Shown here one piece after another: positions 26,291 to 35,731 of a stretch of 64,000 nucleotides of DNA. Within the stretch, counting starts at the first letter, position 1. Every line of letters begins with the position of its first letter. The notes beneath the pieces are model-generated. The model did not search any database. It was not told where the DNA came from and was given only the letters and a program-made list of their open reading frames with translations. Origin of the DNA: an uncultured Polaribacter sp. (GTDB taxonomy: Bacteria > Bacteroidota > Bacteroidia > Flavobacteriales > Flavobacteriaceae). Both the position numbers and the translations under genes were made by a program. The DNA lies in contig NZ_CANNFH010000002.1 of NCBI RefSeq assembly GCF_947503875.1, positions 516,877 through 580,876 of the forward strand, given 5' to 3'.

Positions 26291-26728
26291 TTAATTAATA
26301 CTCTGTAGTGTAATGTCAAAAGCAATAACGTCTCCAGGTTGTATGCTGCCAGAACCTCTAGAGCCATAAGCTATTTTAGATGGTAAAATAAAAGTACCAG
26401 AACCACCTGGTTTTAGTAATGTTACTGCCTCACTAAAGCCAGGAACCAAACGTTGCAAACTGAAAGTCGCTTCATCTGAACCGTCAAAAGTTGTACCGTT
26501 TAAAAAATAACCTTTGTATGCAACAGTAACTGTAGAATTAAAAGTAGGTGAGTTACCACTGCCAGAATTACTAATAATATAATATAAATCTGTAGCGGTT
26601 TTTTTAGCCTCTAAATTGTTTTCTAAAAGATATGCTTCAATCTCAGCAATGTTTTCTGCATCTGTATTGTCTTCTTCAGAGCAAGAAAAGCTAATTGCTA
26701 AAACGAGTATAAATAGTATTTTTTTCAT
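26291..26728 (-). CDS. FKBP-type peptidyl-prolyl isomerase lipoprotein
   Basis: A 145-residue lipoprotein (lipobox ISFSC, Cys16) with one FKBP domain: VTVAYKGYFLNGTTFDGSD, VPGFSEAVTLLKPGGSG and LPSKIAYGSRGSGSIQPGDVIAFDI are the standard landmarks. It would act on prolines of periplasmic or outer-membrane proteins. Length fits a single-domain lipoprotein FKBP. It precedes the pseudogene. Confidence 0.92.
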   Translation of the reverse strand: MKKILFILVLAISFSCSEEDNTDAENIAEIEAYLLENNLEAKKTATDLYYIISNSGSGNSPTFNSTVTVAYKGYFLNGTTFDGSDEATFSLQRLVPGFSEAVTLLKPGGSGTFILPSKIAYGSRGSGSIQPGDVIAFDITLQSIN

Positions 26729-27040
26729 TTGATAAATGTTTTTGTAAATATAATTGTTTCTAAAAAAAAAGATGTAGAAATCTAAAGAATGTTTTTAATA
26801 TGGATAGTATAAATTTTTTAAAACTATTTTATTTTTCAAGAATTATTTAAAGTTTAGAAATATGGTCTCCTAGATTTTTAAGATTGGTTGTTATTGACTT
26901 TAAGATTTACAGCTAAATGTTGTAAAAAATATTACTTTTTGTTTTATTTAATAACTTTTATCTCAGATATATATTGTTTTTTTGTGATGGGTTGTTTCTA
27001 TCAAAAAGATAATAATAGCCAGTATAATAAAATCTAATAC
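26729..27040. other. Intergenic region between divergent genes
   Basis: These 312 AT-rich bases lie between the FKBP lipoprotein (minus) and a small membrane protein (plus). I see no gene, RNA or repeat in them; both promoters should be here. On the minus side TATATTTAC just before the FKBP start resembles a -7 box but lacks the usual G. Confidence 0.5.
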
Positions 27041-27415
27041 ATGAAAAAGAAGCTCTCTATTACACTTTGGATTAACAGGCTTTTAATAACCCTTTTTGTT
27101 GGCGCGTTGCTTTTTGCTTTTTTTGGTTCAGATTCAGATTATATGGTATATTCTTATATAATTGCTTTTCCTTTAGGCATTTTTCAGCTTTTTTCTTTTT
27201 TGTTTTCAGTTATTCGTTACAAGAAACTCGGCAGCGAGGTTAAAAAGTATGTAAAAATTTATAGTATTATTTTTGCAAGCTATTTGGTATTTGGTTTTGT
27301 CTATTTGGTTTATTTAAATGCTATTGAAAGCATGATTTTAGCCTATTGTATAGATTTAATTCCAATACTACTGTCACTTTTTTGGACCTACATTTTAGAG
27401 ATTTCTAAAAGATAA
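27041..27415 (+). CDS. Small four-helix membrane protein
   Basis: A 124-residue protein with four predicted transmembrane segments (residues about 9-29, 39-60, 76-98 and 100-119) and a short basic tail. No family is recognised. It stands alone between two promoters, with no close neighbour in the same direction. Confidence 0.65.
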   Translation: MKKKLSITLWINRLLITLFVGALLFAFFGSDSDYMVYSYIIAFPLGIFQLFSFLFSVIRYKKLGSEVKKYVKIYSIIFASYLVFGFVYLVYLNAIESMILAYCIDLIPILLSLFWTYILEISKR

Positions 27416-27630
27416 ATTCTACTACATACCTCTGCTTTATCTTAAGGTCTAGTTTGAATCTAATCACAGTTGTTTTTCTGTTTTTATAGGTTTTGTAATG
27501 CCCGGATTTATGTTTTTTCTTAAATGGAATAAAGGCAATTAAACAAAATAGTACATAAATAACTAGCTAATAACTTTATTATGTATAAATTGCTTTTTAA
27601 TTTGGTTAAAATTTGTATTATTTAAAAATT

Positions 27631-28266
27631 ATGAAGAAAACAACTATACTACTAGTAATGCTTGCAAGTTTTGTTGTCACATTTAGTTCTTGCAAAGTAT
27701 CTAAAGCCTATGTGCAAAATATATCTAAGAAACAAGACTTGGTTGCACCAAGTTCTAAAAATGTTTTGGCTTTTGTTTCTGGTGATGTTTTAGTGAATGA
27801 ATTTACCAAAACATTCGATAAAAATTATGAAGATAAAAACGAGTTTGTTGCTGAATTTTTAAACGCTTTTAAAGAACAGGCAAATTTAAATTCACTTTTT
27901 CAAATTACTACTGTAGATGCTGGCATTGAGCGTTATGAAGATTTAAATAAAGGAAATCAAGATTATATTATTTCTTTTACAAATTTAGAAATTAACAATA
28001 GAGTAGAGTTCACTTCCGCTGGCGGATTTAATGTGAATGGTATTGGTGTACAAGCACCAGCTTCCGTAGAATACTGTGTAATGAAGGTTAAAGTAGAGGT
28101 TTATGATGTATTAACAGACAGAGAAATTTTAGACTTTACAGTTACAGGTGAAGCGTCTGTTTTTATGTTCAATTTTACAAAAACATTTCAAAAAGCAAAA
28201 GAAAGAACTATGACACACGTGGTTAATTACTTAAAGTCTGGTACAACAACTTACGAGAAATATTAA
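27631..28266 (+). CDS. Lipoprotein of unknown function
   Basis: A 211-residue lipoprotein; the start at 27631 (MKKTTILLVMLASFVV) opens the signal and the lipobox is FSSC (Cys20). The mature part has alternating strands, including INNRVEFTSAGGFNVNG and YCVMKVKVEVYDVLTDREILDF, and a C-terminal helix. It looks like a small periplasmic beta-sandwich, but I recognise no family. It is followed directly by a strong terminator. Confidence 0.65.
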   Translation: MKKTTILLVMLASFVVTFSSCKVSKAYVQNISKKQDLVAPSSKNVLAFVSGDVLVNEFTKTFDKNYEDKNEFVAEFLNAFKEQANLNSLFQITTVDAGIERYEDLNKGNQDYIISFTNLEINNRVEFTSAGGFNVNGIGVQAPASVEYCVMKVKVEVYDVLTDREILDFTVTGEASVFMFNFTKTFQKAKERTMTHVVNYLKSGTTTYEKY

Positions 28267-28286
28267 AGTTTTTTTGCTTAATAATT

Positions 28287-28332
28287 AGACTTTACAAGAA
28301 CTTTAATTTCTTGTGAAGTCTTTTTTTTTTTT
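28287..28332 (+). terminator. Intrinsic terminator
   Basis: GACTTTACAAGAA pairs with TTCTTGTGAAGTC (one G-T pair), followed by twelve T, right after the lipoprotein stop. Confidence 0.85.
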
Positions 28333-28365
28333 AGGTAAATTCATTTGCTAATTTTTTATAGAAAT

Positions 28366-28516
28366 GAAATTTTGGTTCTCTGTGATACCTCAAAAAAGTT
28401 CGGCATAAGCGATTCACATAGAATTTCTGAGGGAATTTTGGTTCTCTGCTATACTTCAAGAGTTCGGCATAAGCGATTCACACAAAATTTCTAACGAAAT
28501 TTTGGTTCTCTGCTTA
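28366..28516 (-). repeat. Family B repeat, tandem 65-bp copies after icmF
   Basis: GGTTCTCTG recurs at 28374, 28440 and 28504 (spacing 66 and 64), and GTTCGGCATAAGCGATTCACA occurs twice between. On the minus strand the array starts with the icmF stop (TAAGCAGAGAACC), then the hairpin AAAATTTC/GAAATTTT, then TGTGAATCGCTTATGCCGAAC. The element at 22170 has the same flanks. Confidence 0.9.
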
Positions 28517-31500
28517 CATGTTTCTTCTGTATTGACCACCAACTTTAAATAAAGCTTCTGTAATTTGACCAAGAGAACAAACTTTGGAGGCTTCCATTAA
28601 TTTTTCAAAAAGATTTGCATTGTTAATTGCAGCATCTTGTAAAATTGCCAATTGTTCCTGTACAGCCACAGAATTTGCTTTGTTTAAGTTTTCTTTGGTA
28701 GAAATTTGAAAACGTTTCTCTTCTTCAGTGGCTCTAATTACTTCTGCTGGTTGTACTGTGGGAGAACCTTTAGAACTTAAAAATGTGTTTACTCCAATAA
28801 TTGGGAATTCTCCATTATGCTTTAAAGTTTCATAATACAAACTTTCTTCTTGTATTTTAGAACGTTGATACATGGTTTCCATTGCGCCTAAAACGCCACC
28901 ACGTTCTGTAATTCTATCAAATTCTCTTAAAACAGCTTCTTCAACTAAATCTGTTAATTCTTCAATAATAAAAGAACCTTGTATTGGGTTTTCATTTTTG
29001 GTTAACCCTAATTCCTTATTAATAATTAACTGTATAGCCATTGCTCTTCTTACAGATTCTTCTGTTGGTGTAGTTATTGCTTCGTCATAAGCATTTGTAT
29101 GCAAAGAATTACAATTGTCGTTTATTGCATATAAGGCTTGTAACGTAGTTCTAATATCATTAAAATCTATTTCTTGCGCGTGTAAAGAGCGCCCAGAAGT
29201 CTGAATGTGATATTTTAGCATTTGAGCCCTTGAATTTGCGCCATATTTATATTTCATGGCTTTTGCCCAAATTTTACGAGCAACTCTTCCAATTACTGCA
29301 TATTCAGGGTCAATTCCGTTGGAAAAAAAGAAAGATAAATTTGGTCCAAATTTGTTAATATCCATGCCACGACTCAAGTAATACTCAACGTAAGTAAAAC
29401 CGTTAGAAAGTGTTAATGCCAATTGTGTAATTGGGTTTGCACCAGCTTCTGCAATATGATAACCAGAAATAGAAACCGAATAAAAATTACGAACTTGTTT
29501 TTCTATAAAATATTCTTGCACATCTCCCATTAATCGCAAAGCAAATTCCGTAGAAAAAATACAGGTATTTTGCGCCTGATCTTCCTTTAAAATGTCTGCT
29601 TGTACTGTTCCTCTAACTTGCGCTAAGGTTGCTGCTTTTATTTGCTGATAGACATCTGGAGGTAATACTAAATCTCCTGTTAAACCCAATAGCATTAAAC
29701 CTAAACCATTATTTCCTTCAGGTAATTTGCCTTGATAAATAGGTCTTGTTAAGCCTTTATCATCGTAAATTTCTTTAAATTTAGCTTCAACTTGCTTTTC
29801 AAGCTTATGTTCTTTAATATATTTCTCACAATTTTGGTCAATTGCAGCATTCATAAAGAAACCTAATAACATTGGTGCTGGTCCATTTATAGTCATAGAA
29901 ACAGAGGTCATATTATGACTTAAATCGAAACCAGAATATAATTTTTTAGCATCGTCTAAACAACAAATAGAAACACCTGCATTGCCAATTTTACCATAAA
30001 TATCTGGTCTTTCTCCAGGATCGTTTCCATATAATGTAACCGAATCAAAAGCAGTAGATAGGCGTTTGGCATCCATACCTAAACTTACGTAATGAAAACG
30101 TCTATTGGTTCTTTCTGGGCCGCCTTCGCCAGCAAACATTCTGGTAGGGTCTTCGCCTGTTCTTTTAAAAGGGTATAACCCTGATGTAAACGGGAATTCT
30201 CCAGGAACATTTTCTTGTAAATTCCATTTTAAAATATCTCCCCAAGCTTCGTATTTTGGTAGTGCAACTTTAGGTATTTGTGAGTGTGAAAGTGATTCAC
30301 TGTGTGTTTCTATATGAATTTCTTTATCACGAACTTTAAAGGTGTAAGTAGGGTTTTTGTATTGCTGCACTTTTTCTTGCCAGTTTAAAATGATTTCCCA
30401 ATTGTAAGGATCTAAGTTCATTTTTACTTTCTCAAATTGAGCTATCAACAGTTTTAAAAACTCCTTGTCATCTCGAGCGTAGTCGAGAGAAAGGATCTCG
30501 TCATTATTAAGTCCTGTTTTTATTAAAAGAGATTTCTCTATTTCAGTCGAAATGACATTTGTTAAAGAAAGTATGGTTTGAAAAATACCATATAATTTTT
30601 GAGCAACAGCAGTTTGTGTAATCGCTTTTTTATCGTAAGCTCTATTGCTTTCTGCTATTTCAGATAAATATCGAACTCTATTTGGCGGAATTACATAAAT
30701 TTTCTCAGACATTGCAGCAGTAATTTCCATGCTCGTTTTTAAATTGGTATTTGTTTTTTCTACCAATTTATCCATAATACGTTTGTACAGTGTATTCATA
30801 CCAGGATCATTAAATTGAGATGCAATTGTGCTAAAGACTGGCATATCATCCATATGAATATCCCATAAATTATTGTTGCGCATGTATTGTTTTTTTACAT
30901 CTCGTATGGCGTCTAAAGCGCCACGTTTATCAAACTTATTTATAGCCACTAAATCTGCAAAATCTAGCATGTCTATTTTTTCTAATTGTGTTGCTGCTCC
31001 AAATTCTGGCGTCATTACATATAGAGAAACATCAGAATGTTCTATAATTTCTGTATCTGATTGTCCAATACCAGAGGTTTCTAGTATTATTAAATCAAAT
31101 TCGGCAGTTTTTAAAACTTGTACGGCTTCATTTACATGTTTAGACAAGGCTAAATTAGATTGGCGTGTAGCTAAAGAACGCATATAAACACGCTCATTAT
31201 TTATAGCATTCATTCTAATTCTATCGCCCAATAATGCACCACCTGTTTTTCTTTTTGAAGGATCTACAGAAATTAATCCGATTGTTTTCTCTGGAAAATC
31301 AATTAAAAACCTTCGAACCAATTCATCAACCAATGAAGATTTACCTGCACCACCAGTTCCTGTAATTCCTAAAACAGGAGTAGTATCTTCTTTTAATTTC
31401 CCTAAAGGGGAAAAAATCTTTGTAAAATCAGCGTGATTGTTTTCTGCCAAAGAAATTAATCTTGCAATGGTGTTAACATCTTTGTTTTTTAAGTTTTCTA

Positions 31501-32020
31501 GTACTTTCTTACTACCGAGTTCTAATAACCAACTTCCATCCTCATTGCAAACTTTACCACTTGAGTGTTTCCCTCCTTTGGAGGGATTAAGGGAGGATTT
31601 CACCAAATCATTAATCATGCCTTGTAATCCTAATTTTCGGCCATCATCAGGAGCATAAATTCTTGTAATACCATAATCCATTAAGTCCTTAATTTCTTCA
31701 GGAAGAATAACTCCACCACCACCACCAAAAATTTTAATGTGGTCAGCGCCTTTTTCTTTAAGTAAATCGTACATGAATTTAAAATACTCATTATGTCCTC
31801 CTTGGTAAGAAGTAATAGCTATAGCATTTGCATCTTCTTGTATGGCACAATTTACTACCTCTTCTACAGATCTATCATGGCCTAAATGAATTACTTCTAC
31901 ACCAGTTGCCTGTATAATTCTCCGCATAATATTTATAGAAGCATCATGCCCATCAAATAAAGATGCAGCAGTTACAATTCTTACTTTATGTTGTGGTTTG
32001 TATGGTGGTATTTGTTTCAT
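28514..32020 (-). CDS. icmF: Fused acyl-CoA mutase, IcmF type
   Basis: A 1168-residue B12 enzyme with three parts: a cobalamin-binding domain (residues 1-140; [17 protein letters not shown] with the lower-ligand His), a MeaB-type G-protein chaperone (about 200-420; P-loop GTGGAGKSS near 223, base motif NKFD near 356), and the catalytic TIM-barrel domain (about 560-1168; [29 protein letters not shown]). This order is IcmF, which interconverts isobutyryl- and butyryl-CoA and sometimes pivalyl-CoA; RTNRRF rather than a Tyr/Arg pair argues against methylmalonyl-CoA. Two linkers contain repeat-derived residues: 142-150 and 489-518. A family B repeat starts at its stop codon. Confidence 0.9.
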   Translation of the reverse strand: MKQIPPYKPQHKVRIVTAASLFDGHDASINIMRRIIQATGVEVIHLGHDRSVEEVVNCAIQEDANAIAITSYQGGHNEYFKFMYDLLKEKGADHIKIFGGGGGVILPEEIKDLMDYGITRIYAPDDGRKLGLQGMINDLVKSSLNPSKGGKHSSGKVCNEDGSWLLELGSKKVLENLKNKDVNTIARLISLAENNHADFTKIFSPLGKLKEDTTPVLGITGTGGAGKSSLVDELVRRFLIDFPEKTIGLISVDPSKRKTGGALLGDRIRMNAINNERVYMRSLATRQSNLALSKHVNEAVQVLKTAEFDLIILETSGIGQSDTEIIEHSDVSLYVMTPEFGAATQLEKIDMLDFADLVAINKFDKRGALDAIRDVKKQYMRNNNLWDIHMDDMPVFSTIASQFNDPGMNTLYKRIMDKLVEKTNTNLKTSMEITAAMSEKIYVIPPNRVRYLSEIAESNRAYDKKAITQTAVAQKLYGIFQTILSLTNVISTEIEKSLLIKTGLNNDEILSLDYARDDKEFLKLLIAQFEKVKMNLDPYNWEIILNWQEKVQQYKNPTYTFKVRDKEIHIETHSESLSHSQIPKVALPKYEAWGDILKWNLQENVPGEFPFTSGLYPFKRTGEDPTRMFAGEGGPERTNRRFHYVSLGMDAKRLSTAFDSVTLYGNDPGERPDIYGKIGNAGVSICCLDDAKKLYSGFDLSHNMTSVSMTINGPAPMLLGFFMNAAIDQNCEKYIKEHKLEKQVEAKFKEIYDDKGLTRPIYQGKLPEGNNGLGLMLLGLTGDLVLPPDVYQQIKAATLAQVRGTVQADILKEDQAQNTCIFSTEFALRLMGDVQEYFIEKQVRNFYSVSISGYHIAEAGANPITQLALTLSNGFTYVEYYLSRGMDINKFGPNLSFFFSNGIDPEYAVIGRVARKIWAKAMKYKYGANSRAQMLKYHIQTSGRSLHAQEIDFNDIRTTLQALYAINDNCNSLHTNAYDEAITTPTEESVRRAMAIQLIINKELGLTKNENPIQGSFIIEELTDLVEEAVLREFDRITERGGVLGAMETMYQRSKIQEESLYYETLKHNGEFPIIGVNTFLSSKGSPTVQPAEVIRATEEEKRFQISTKENLNKANSVAVQEQLAILQDAAINNANLFEKLMEASKVCSLGQITEALFKVGGQYRRNM
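30467..30556 (-). repeat. 90-bp GTCATTTCGA element in frame inside icmF
   Basis: The element starts GTCATTTCGACTG and ends in the inverse, TCGAGATGAC, on the coding strand, and it has inner inverted repeats GAGAAATCTCTTT / AAGGATCTC-like. It is exactly 30 codons and encodes residues Val489-Asp518 (ending LDYARDD) in the linker between the G-protein and mutase domains. Its left half is nearly identical to the intergenic copy at 63397-63474 (GATTTCTCTATTTCAGTC). Confidence 0.9.
31391..31597 (-). repeat. Two short palindromes in frame inside icmF
   Basis: At 31571-31597 CCCTCC-TTTGGAGGG-ATTAAGGGAGG encodes SSLNPSKGG (residues 142-150); the same motif, CCTCCTTTGAAGGGATAAAGG, is intergenic at 15350. 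At 31391-31417 TTTCCCTAAAGGGGAAA encodes FSPLGK near residue 204, as in the intergenic palindrome at 20950. Both fall in linkers. Confidence 0.75.
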
Positions 32021-32174
32021 TCGTAATAATAGTTGTGTTTTGCAAGGGCAATTTAAGGAATTCTTAAAAAATTAAGTTAATCTTTAACATTTATACGATG
32101 TTTTTTAACGTATTCCGTATTTTGATTTTAAATATGTTGGCATGTTTTTTGGTGTAATTAGTAAAATATTTATT

Positions 32175-32720
32175 ATGAAAACACTTATTCCATTTTTATG
32201 TATAGCTGCCTTATTATTAAACTCTTGCAATGCAGTTAGAGTAATTACAGATTATGATACTGAGGTAGATTTTAATGCATACAAAACCTACGCTTTTTAC
32301 AAAACAGGAATTGATAAAGCCGCAATTTCTGATTTAGATAAAAAACGAATATTAAGAACGATTACAGCAGAACTAGAGCTGCAAGGTTTTGTAAAATCTT
32401 CAAATCCAGATATATTGGTTAGCATTTTTACCAAAAGTAGAGAACGGGTAAATGTGAATCAGAATAATTTTGGAGTTGGTTTTGGTTGGGGTTGGAATCC
32501 TTGGTTGTGGAATGGCATGAATAATAACATAAATGTATCTCAATATACAGAAGGTACTTTATTTATAGATTTTATAGATAAAGAAAAAAAGTCTTTGGTT
32601 TGGCAAGGTGTTGGCACAGGCGCTTTAAGAACATTAAATAGAGAAAAAAGAGAAGAAAGAATTAAAGAATTTGTAAAAGAAATTATTGCTAGATTTCCGC
32701 CAGGAAAAGATAAAAACTAA
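32175..32720 (+). CDS. DUF4136 lipoprotein
   Basis: A 181-residue lipoprotein; the start at 32175 (MKTLIPFLCIAALLL) opens the signal and the lipobox is LNSC (Cys18). The DUF4136 landmarks are VITDYDTEVDFNAYKTYAFY, the middle region with ADPDILVSIFTKSRE-like spacing (SNPDILVSIFTKSRE), and LVWQGVGTGAL near the end. A Gly/Trp/Asn-rich stretch (FGWGWNPWLWNGMNN) lies in the middle. The function of the family is unknown. It is followed by a weak hairpin with a T run (32722-32751). Confidence 0.85.
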   Translation: MKTLIPFLCIAALLLNSCNAVRVITDYDTEVDFNAYKTYAFYKTGIDKAAISDLDKKRILRTITAELELQGFVKSSNPDILVSIFTKSRERVNVNQNNFGVGFGWGWNPWLWNGMNNNINVSQYTEGTLFIDFIDKEKKSLVWQGVGTGALRTLNREKREERIKEFVKEIIARFPPGKDKN

Positions 32721-32788
32721 AAAAAAAGCGCTCTTTGAAGCACTTTTTTTAAGACTATAGTTTATTTTTGTTTTCTAAATAAATAAGT

Positions 32789-32953
32789 ATGTATAACACT
32801 AAACTACCGTTAGAAGAAGGTGATTTTTACACAAATGAACAGGGATACAAAGTGTTTACAGCGCAATTTCACCTAAAAAGAGGACATTGCTGCAAAAGCG
32901 GTTGTAAACATTGCCCTTATGGTTATGATAAAAAAACAGATTCATTTAAATAA
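32789..32953 (+). CDS. Small Cys-rich DUF5522 protein
   Basis: A complete 54-residue frame (ATG 32789, TAA 32951). It has the signature HCCKSGCKHCPYGY (Cys34, 35, 39, 42), as in the DUF5522 family, and could bind a metal ion or cluster. The body LPLEEGDFYTNEQGYKVFTAQFH... is typical of this short family in Bacteroidota. It lies between two lipoprotein genes on the same strand. Confidence 0.85.
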   Translation: MYNTKLPLEEGDFYTNEQGYKVFTAQFHLKRGHCCKSGCKHCPYGYDKKTDSFK

Positions 32954-33012
32954 TAAGTGACTTCATTAAATAAAAAGGTTCTTAATACAAAGCAATAGTA
33001 ATATAGATAATT

Positions 33013-33723
33013 ATGAAAAAAGTTTTAGTTTTATTAGTGGTAATTCAATTGGTAAGTTGTGCAGAATTGCAGAATGTAGTTAATAATTTACCAACTAGCG
33101 GTGGCGCTTTGTCTCAAGAACAAATTGGTAAAGGTTTAAAACAAGCGTTAGGCAATGGTATTAGTAATCAGGTATCTAAGTTAACAGCTAAAAATGGCTT
33201 TTTAAGCAATGAGTTGGTTAAAATAGCAATGCCTAGTGAACTGCAATCTGTAGAGAGGGCATTACGTAAAATAGGTTTAGGTGGTTTGGCAGATGAAGGC
33301 GTGAAAGCGTTAAATAATGCAGCGTCAGATGCTGTAAAAACAGCTACACCAATATTTGTAAATGCTGTGCAAAACATGTCTTTTGCAGATGCTAAAAATA
33401 TTCTTCTAGGAGAAGATAATGCTGCTACAAATTATTTACAGGCCAATACAAAACAAAGTTTGTATCAAAGTTTTACACCCGTAATTAATAATTCTTTTTC
33501 TAAAGTTGGGGCAGATAAAGTATGGTCTAACTTAATTACAAAATACAATGCAATTCCTTTTGTAAAACAGGTAAATCCAGACTTAATAGACTATGTTACC
33601 AACCAAGCTTTACAAGGTGTCTTTACTATGATAGAAATTGAGGAGAAAGGAATTCGTCAAAAATCGGCATTACGTAATACTGCGCTTTTAAAACAAGTTT
33701 TTGCTTTACAGGATGGGAAATAG
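33013..33723 (+). CDS. DUF4197 lipoprotein
   Basis: A 236-residue lipoprotein (lipobox LVSC, Cys16) of the DUF4197 family. Landmarks are GLKQALGNGISNQVSKL, MPSELQSVERALRKIGLG and the long helical C-terminal half with ITKYNAIPFVKQVNPDLIDYVT. The role is unknown; the domain is mostly alpha-helical. It is followed by a clear terminator. Confidence 0.88.
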   Translation: MKKVLVLLVVIQLVSCAELQNVVNNLPTSGGALSQEQIGKGLKQALGNGISNQVSKLTAKNGFLSNELVKIAMPSELQSVERALRKIGLGGLADEGVKALNNAASDAVKTATPIFVNAVQNMSFADAKNILLGEDNAATNYLQANTKQSLYQSFTPVINNSFSKVGADKVWSNLITKYNAIPFVKQVNPDLIDYVTNQALQGVFTMIEIEEKGIRQKSALRNTALLKQVFALQDGK

Positions 33724-33837
33724 TGCTAATTGAATTATTCATATTACTCCATTTCATCAAGATGAAACCGATACAAACTCTTTAATGATTCAAAATCTAG
33801 GATACGTAAATTAATTTTTAATTTCCTTTATATCATA

Positions 33838-33866
33838 AAAACCACCTTTTTAAAGGTGGTTTTTTA
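33838..33866 (+). terminator. Intrinsic terminator
   Basis: AAACCACCTTT / AAAGGTGGTTT with a short loop and six T, 115 bases after the DUF4197 stop. Confidence 0.9.
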
Positions 33867-33938
33867 CGTTTAAGCGTTTTAATATACTATTGTTTAAAGT
33901 TAAAGGTACAAAATTATATCTCTTATGTATTTGAAAAT

Positions 33939-34058
33939 CGTCTGTTTGTCCTTTTGAATGAAACGAAGTGTATTTGAGAAATTAACGATTATCGGATTAT
34001 AGACGAATCTAAAAACGATTTGGCTGCTTTTAAAGCCATGAAAGTATTAGTTTAAATA
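33939..34058 (+). other. Repeat half-copy and possible 3' gene remnant
   Basis: From 33939 a degraded GTCATTTCGA-family half (TGAATGAAACGAAGTG, then TTGAGAAAT) is followed by a short open stretch ending NDLAAFKAMKVLV and TAA near 34057. The stretch is closed upstream by TGA inside the repeat. It may be the last 24 codons of a lost gene. I see nothing else in the 360-base gap besides the terminator. Confidence 0.35.
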
Positions 34059-34083
34059 GAGTTAACTGTTATGTAGAGCTGTA

Positions 34084-34833
34084 TTACAAACTATTTCTTA
34101 GCGTTTTAAAGTAGTTAAATGCCTTTAGCAATCTACTGCCATACCAAGAAAAATAAGCTCCATCAACTAAAATTATTTTGGTGTTTACAGCATGTTTTTT
34201 AATTTCTGCAATGTGTTTTTTCTTAAAAGGATAAGGTTCAGAGGATAATAATATAAGGTCTACTTTTTTTAAAGATTGTAGTTCAATTTCTGGATATCTA
34301 GAAAGATTTTGATAGACATTGTCAAAACCATTTACTGCTAATAAATAATTGATAAACGTAGTGTTTCCAGCTACCATCCAAGGATCTTTCCAAATAAAAT
34401 AGGCTACTTTTAAGATTGGTTTTTCTTCAATAAAAACCCTAAAATCTTCTTGGGTCTTTTTAATAGCCGTATTTAATTTGTAGGCCTCTTTTTCTCTCGA
34501 AAATAAGGTTCCATAAAATTTAATAAGTTGTAATGTGTCTTTAATATTATAAATATCAGAAACGTGAGTGGCTGTAATTTTCACACAATTTTCTACAATT
34601 TCTTTTGTGTTTTCTTCTTTATTACAAAGAATGTGCGTGGGTTGTAATGCAATTATTTTGTCTAAATGAATCGTTTTTGTGCCACCAACAATTGTTTTCT
34701 CTTTTCTAATATGTTTTGGGTACTCGCAAAATTTTGTAACACCTACAATTGCATCTTCTAAACCTAAATCTACTAACAATTCTGTTAGGCTAGGCACTAA
34801 AGATATAATTCTAAGCGTATTTTTGCCTTGCAT
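34084..34833 (-). CDS. BtuF-like substrate-binding protein, no signal peptide
   Basis: A 249-residue protein of the helical-backbone metal receptor / BtuF family: RIISLVPSLTELLVDLG near the start, VGVTKFCEYP, VGGTKTIHLDKIIALQPTHIL, and the C-terminal LILLSSEPYPFKKKH and VDGAYFSWYGSRL. Periplasmic members bind corrinoids or siderophores for ABC import, but this one begins directly with the fold and has no signal peptide or lipobox. It may therefore be cytoplasmic, or exported by another route. Two bases separate it from pyrF upstream. A B12 link would fit the IcmF gene nearby, as inference. Confidence 0.8.
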   Translation of the reverse strand: MQGKNTLRIISLVPSLTELLVDLGLEDAIVGVTKFCEYPKHIRKEKTIVGGTKTIHLDKIIALQPTHILCNKEENTKEIVENCVKITATHVSDIYNIKDTLQLIKFYGTLFSREKEAYKLNTAIKKTQEDFRVFIEEKPILKVAYFIWKDPWMVAGNTTFINYLLAVNGFDNVYQNLSRYPEIELQSLKKVDLILLSSEPYPFKKKHIAEIKKHAVNTKIILVDGAYFSWYGSRLLKAFNYFKTLRNSL

Positions 34834-34835
34834 TA

Positions 34836-35645
34836 TTATAGTAGGTTTTCCATTTCTTTTTGTAATTCTCTAGCCTTTTCAGCAGCTTTTTCTGCAAAAT
34901 CTAATTCTTTAGAAGCATAAATTATACCACGAGAAGAGTTTATCAATAACCCAATAGTATCATTTAAACCATATTTACAAACATCCTGTAAACTACCACC
35001 TTGTGCGCCAACACCAGGTACTAATAAAAAAGCATGAGGTACTATTTTTCTTATTTCTTTAAAATAATCTGCTTTAGTAGCACCAACAACATACATTAAG
35101 TTTTCTGAATTTTCCCAAGTTTTAGAAGTTTCTAAAACATGTTTATACAATTCTTTTTGGTCTATTTCTTTGGTCTGAAAATCAAATGCACCTTTATTAG
35201 AGGTTAGTGCCAACATAATAGTATGTTTGTTTGTAAAGTTTAAAAAGGGCTCTACAGAATCTTTACCCATGTAAGGCGCAACTGTTACAGAATCAAAAGC
35301 TAAGTCTTCAAAAAAAGCTTTTGCATACATGGTAGAAGTGTTGCCAATGTCACCACGTTTGGCATCTGCAATGGTAAAAATTTTTGGGTAGGTTTTATTT
35401 AAATAGTTTATGGTTTTTTCTAAAGACTGCCAACCTTTTATGCCATATGCTTCATAAAATGCTGTATTAGGTTTGTAAGCTACACAAAGGTGATGCGTAG
35501 CATCTATAATAGCCTTATTAAACGCAAAGATTGGGTCTTCTTCGGCTAATAAGTGTTTCGGTATTTTGTTAATATCAACATCTAAACCAATGCATAAAAA
35601 CGATTTTTTTTCTCTAATTTGGGCAATAAGCTCTTGTGTAGTCAT
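34836..35645 (-). CDS. pyrF: Orotidine 5'-phosphate decarboxylase
   Basis: A 269-residue enzyme making UMP from OMP, of the longer 'type 2' PyrF subfamily. Visible are CIGLDVD near the start, the catalytic [12 protein letters not shown] (Lys and Asp tetrad, residues about 93-104), and the phosphate loop VPGVGAQGG near 208 with SSRGIIYA near 237. It is followed 2 bases later by the BtuF-like gene. The remaining pyrimidine genes are not in the window. Confidence 0.95.
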   Translation of the reverse strand: MTTQELIAQIREKKSFLCIGLDVDINKIPKHLLAEEDPIFAFNKAIIDATHHLCVAYKPNTAFYEAYGIKGWQSLEKTINYLNKTYPKIFTIADAKRGDIGNTSTMYAKAFFEDLAFDSVTVAPYMGKDSVEPFLNFTNKHTIMLALTSNKGAFDFQTKEIDQKELYKHVLETSKTWENSENLMYVVGATKADYFKEIRKIVPHAFLLVPGVGAQGGSLQDVCKYGLNDTIGLLINSSRGIIYASKELDFAEKAAEKARELQKEMENLL

Positions 35646-35731
35646 AATCTAAATAAAGTGCAACAAAAATAAGTCATTTTGTAAGTTTTTACGGGGAAAC
35701 AAGACAAAATTTTTAAATTTAATTATTAAAG

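Noticed and set aside
28514..32020. Methylmalonyl-CoA mutase
   Set aside because: Domain order (B12, G-protein, catalytic) and RTNRRF point to IcmF instead.
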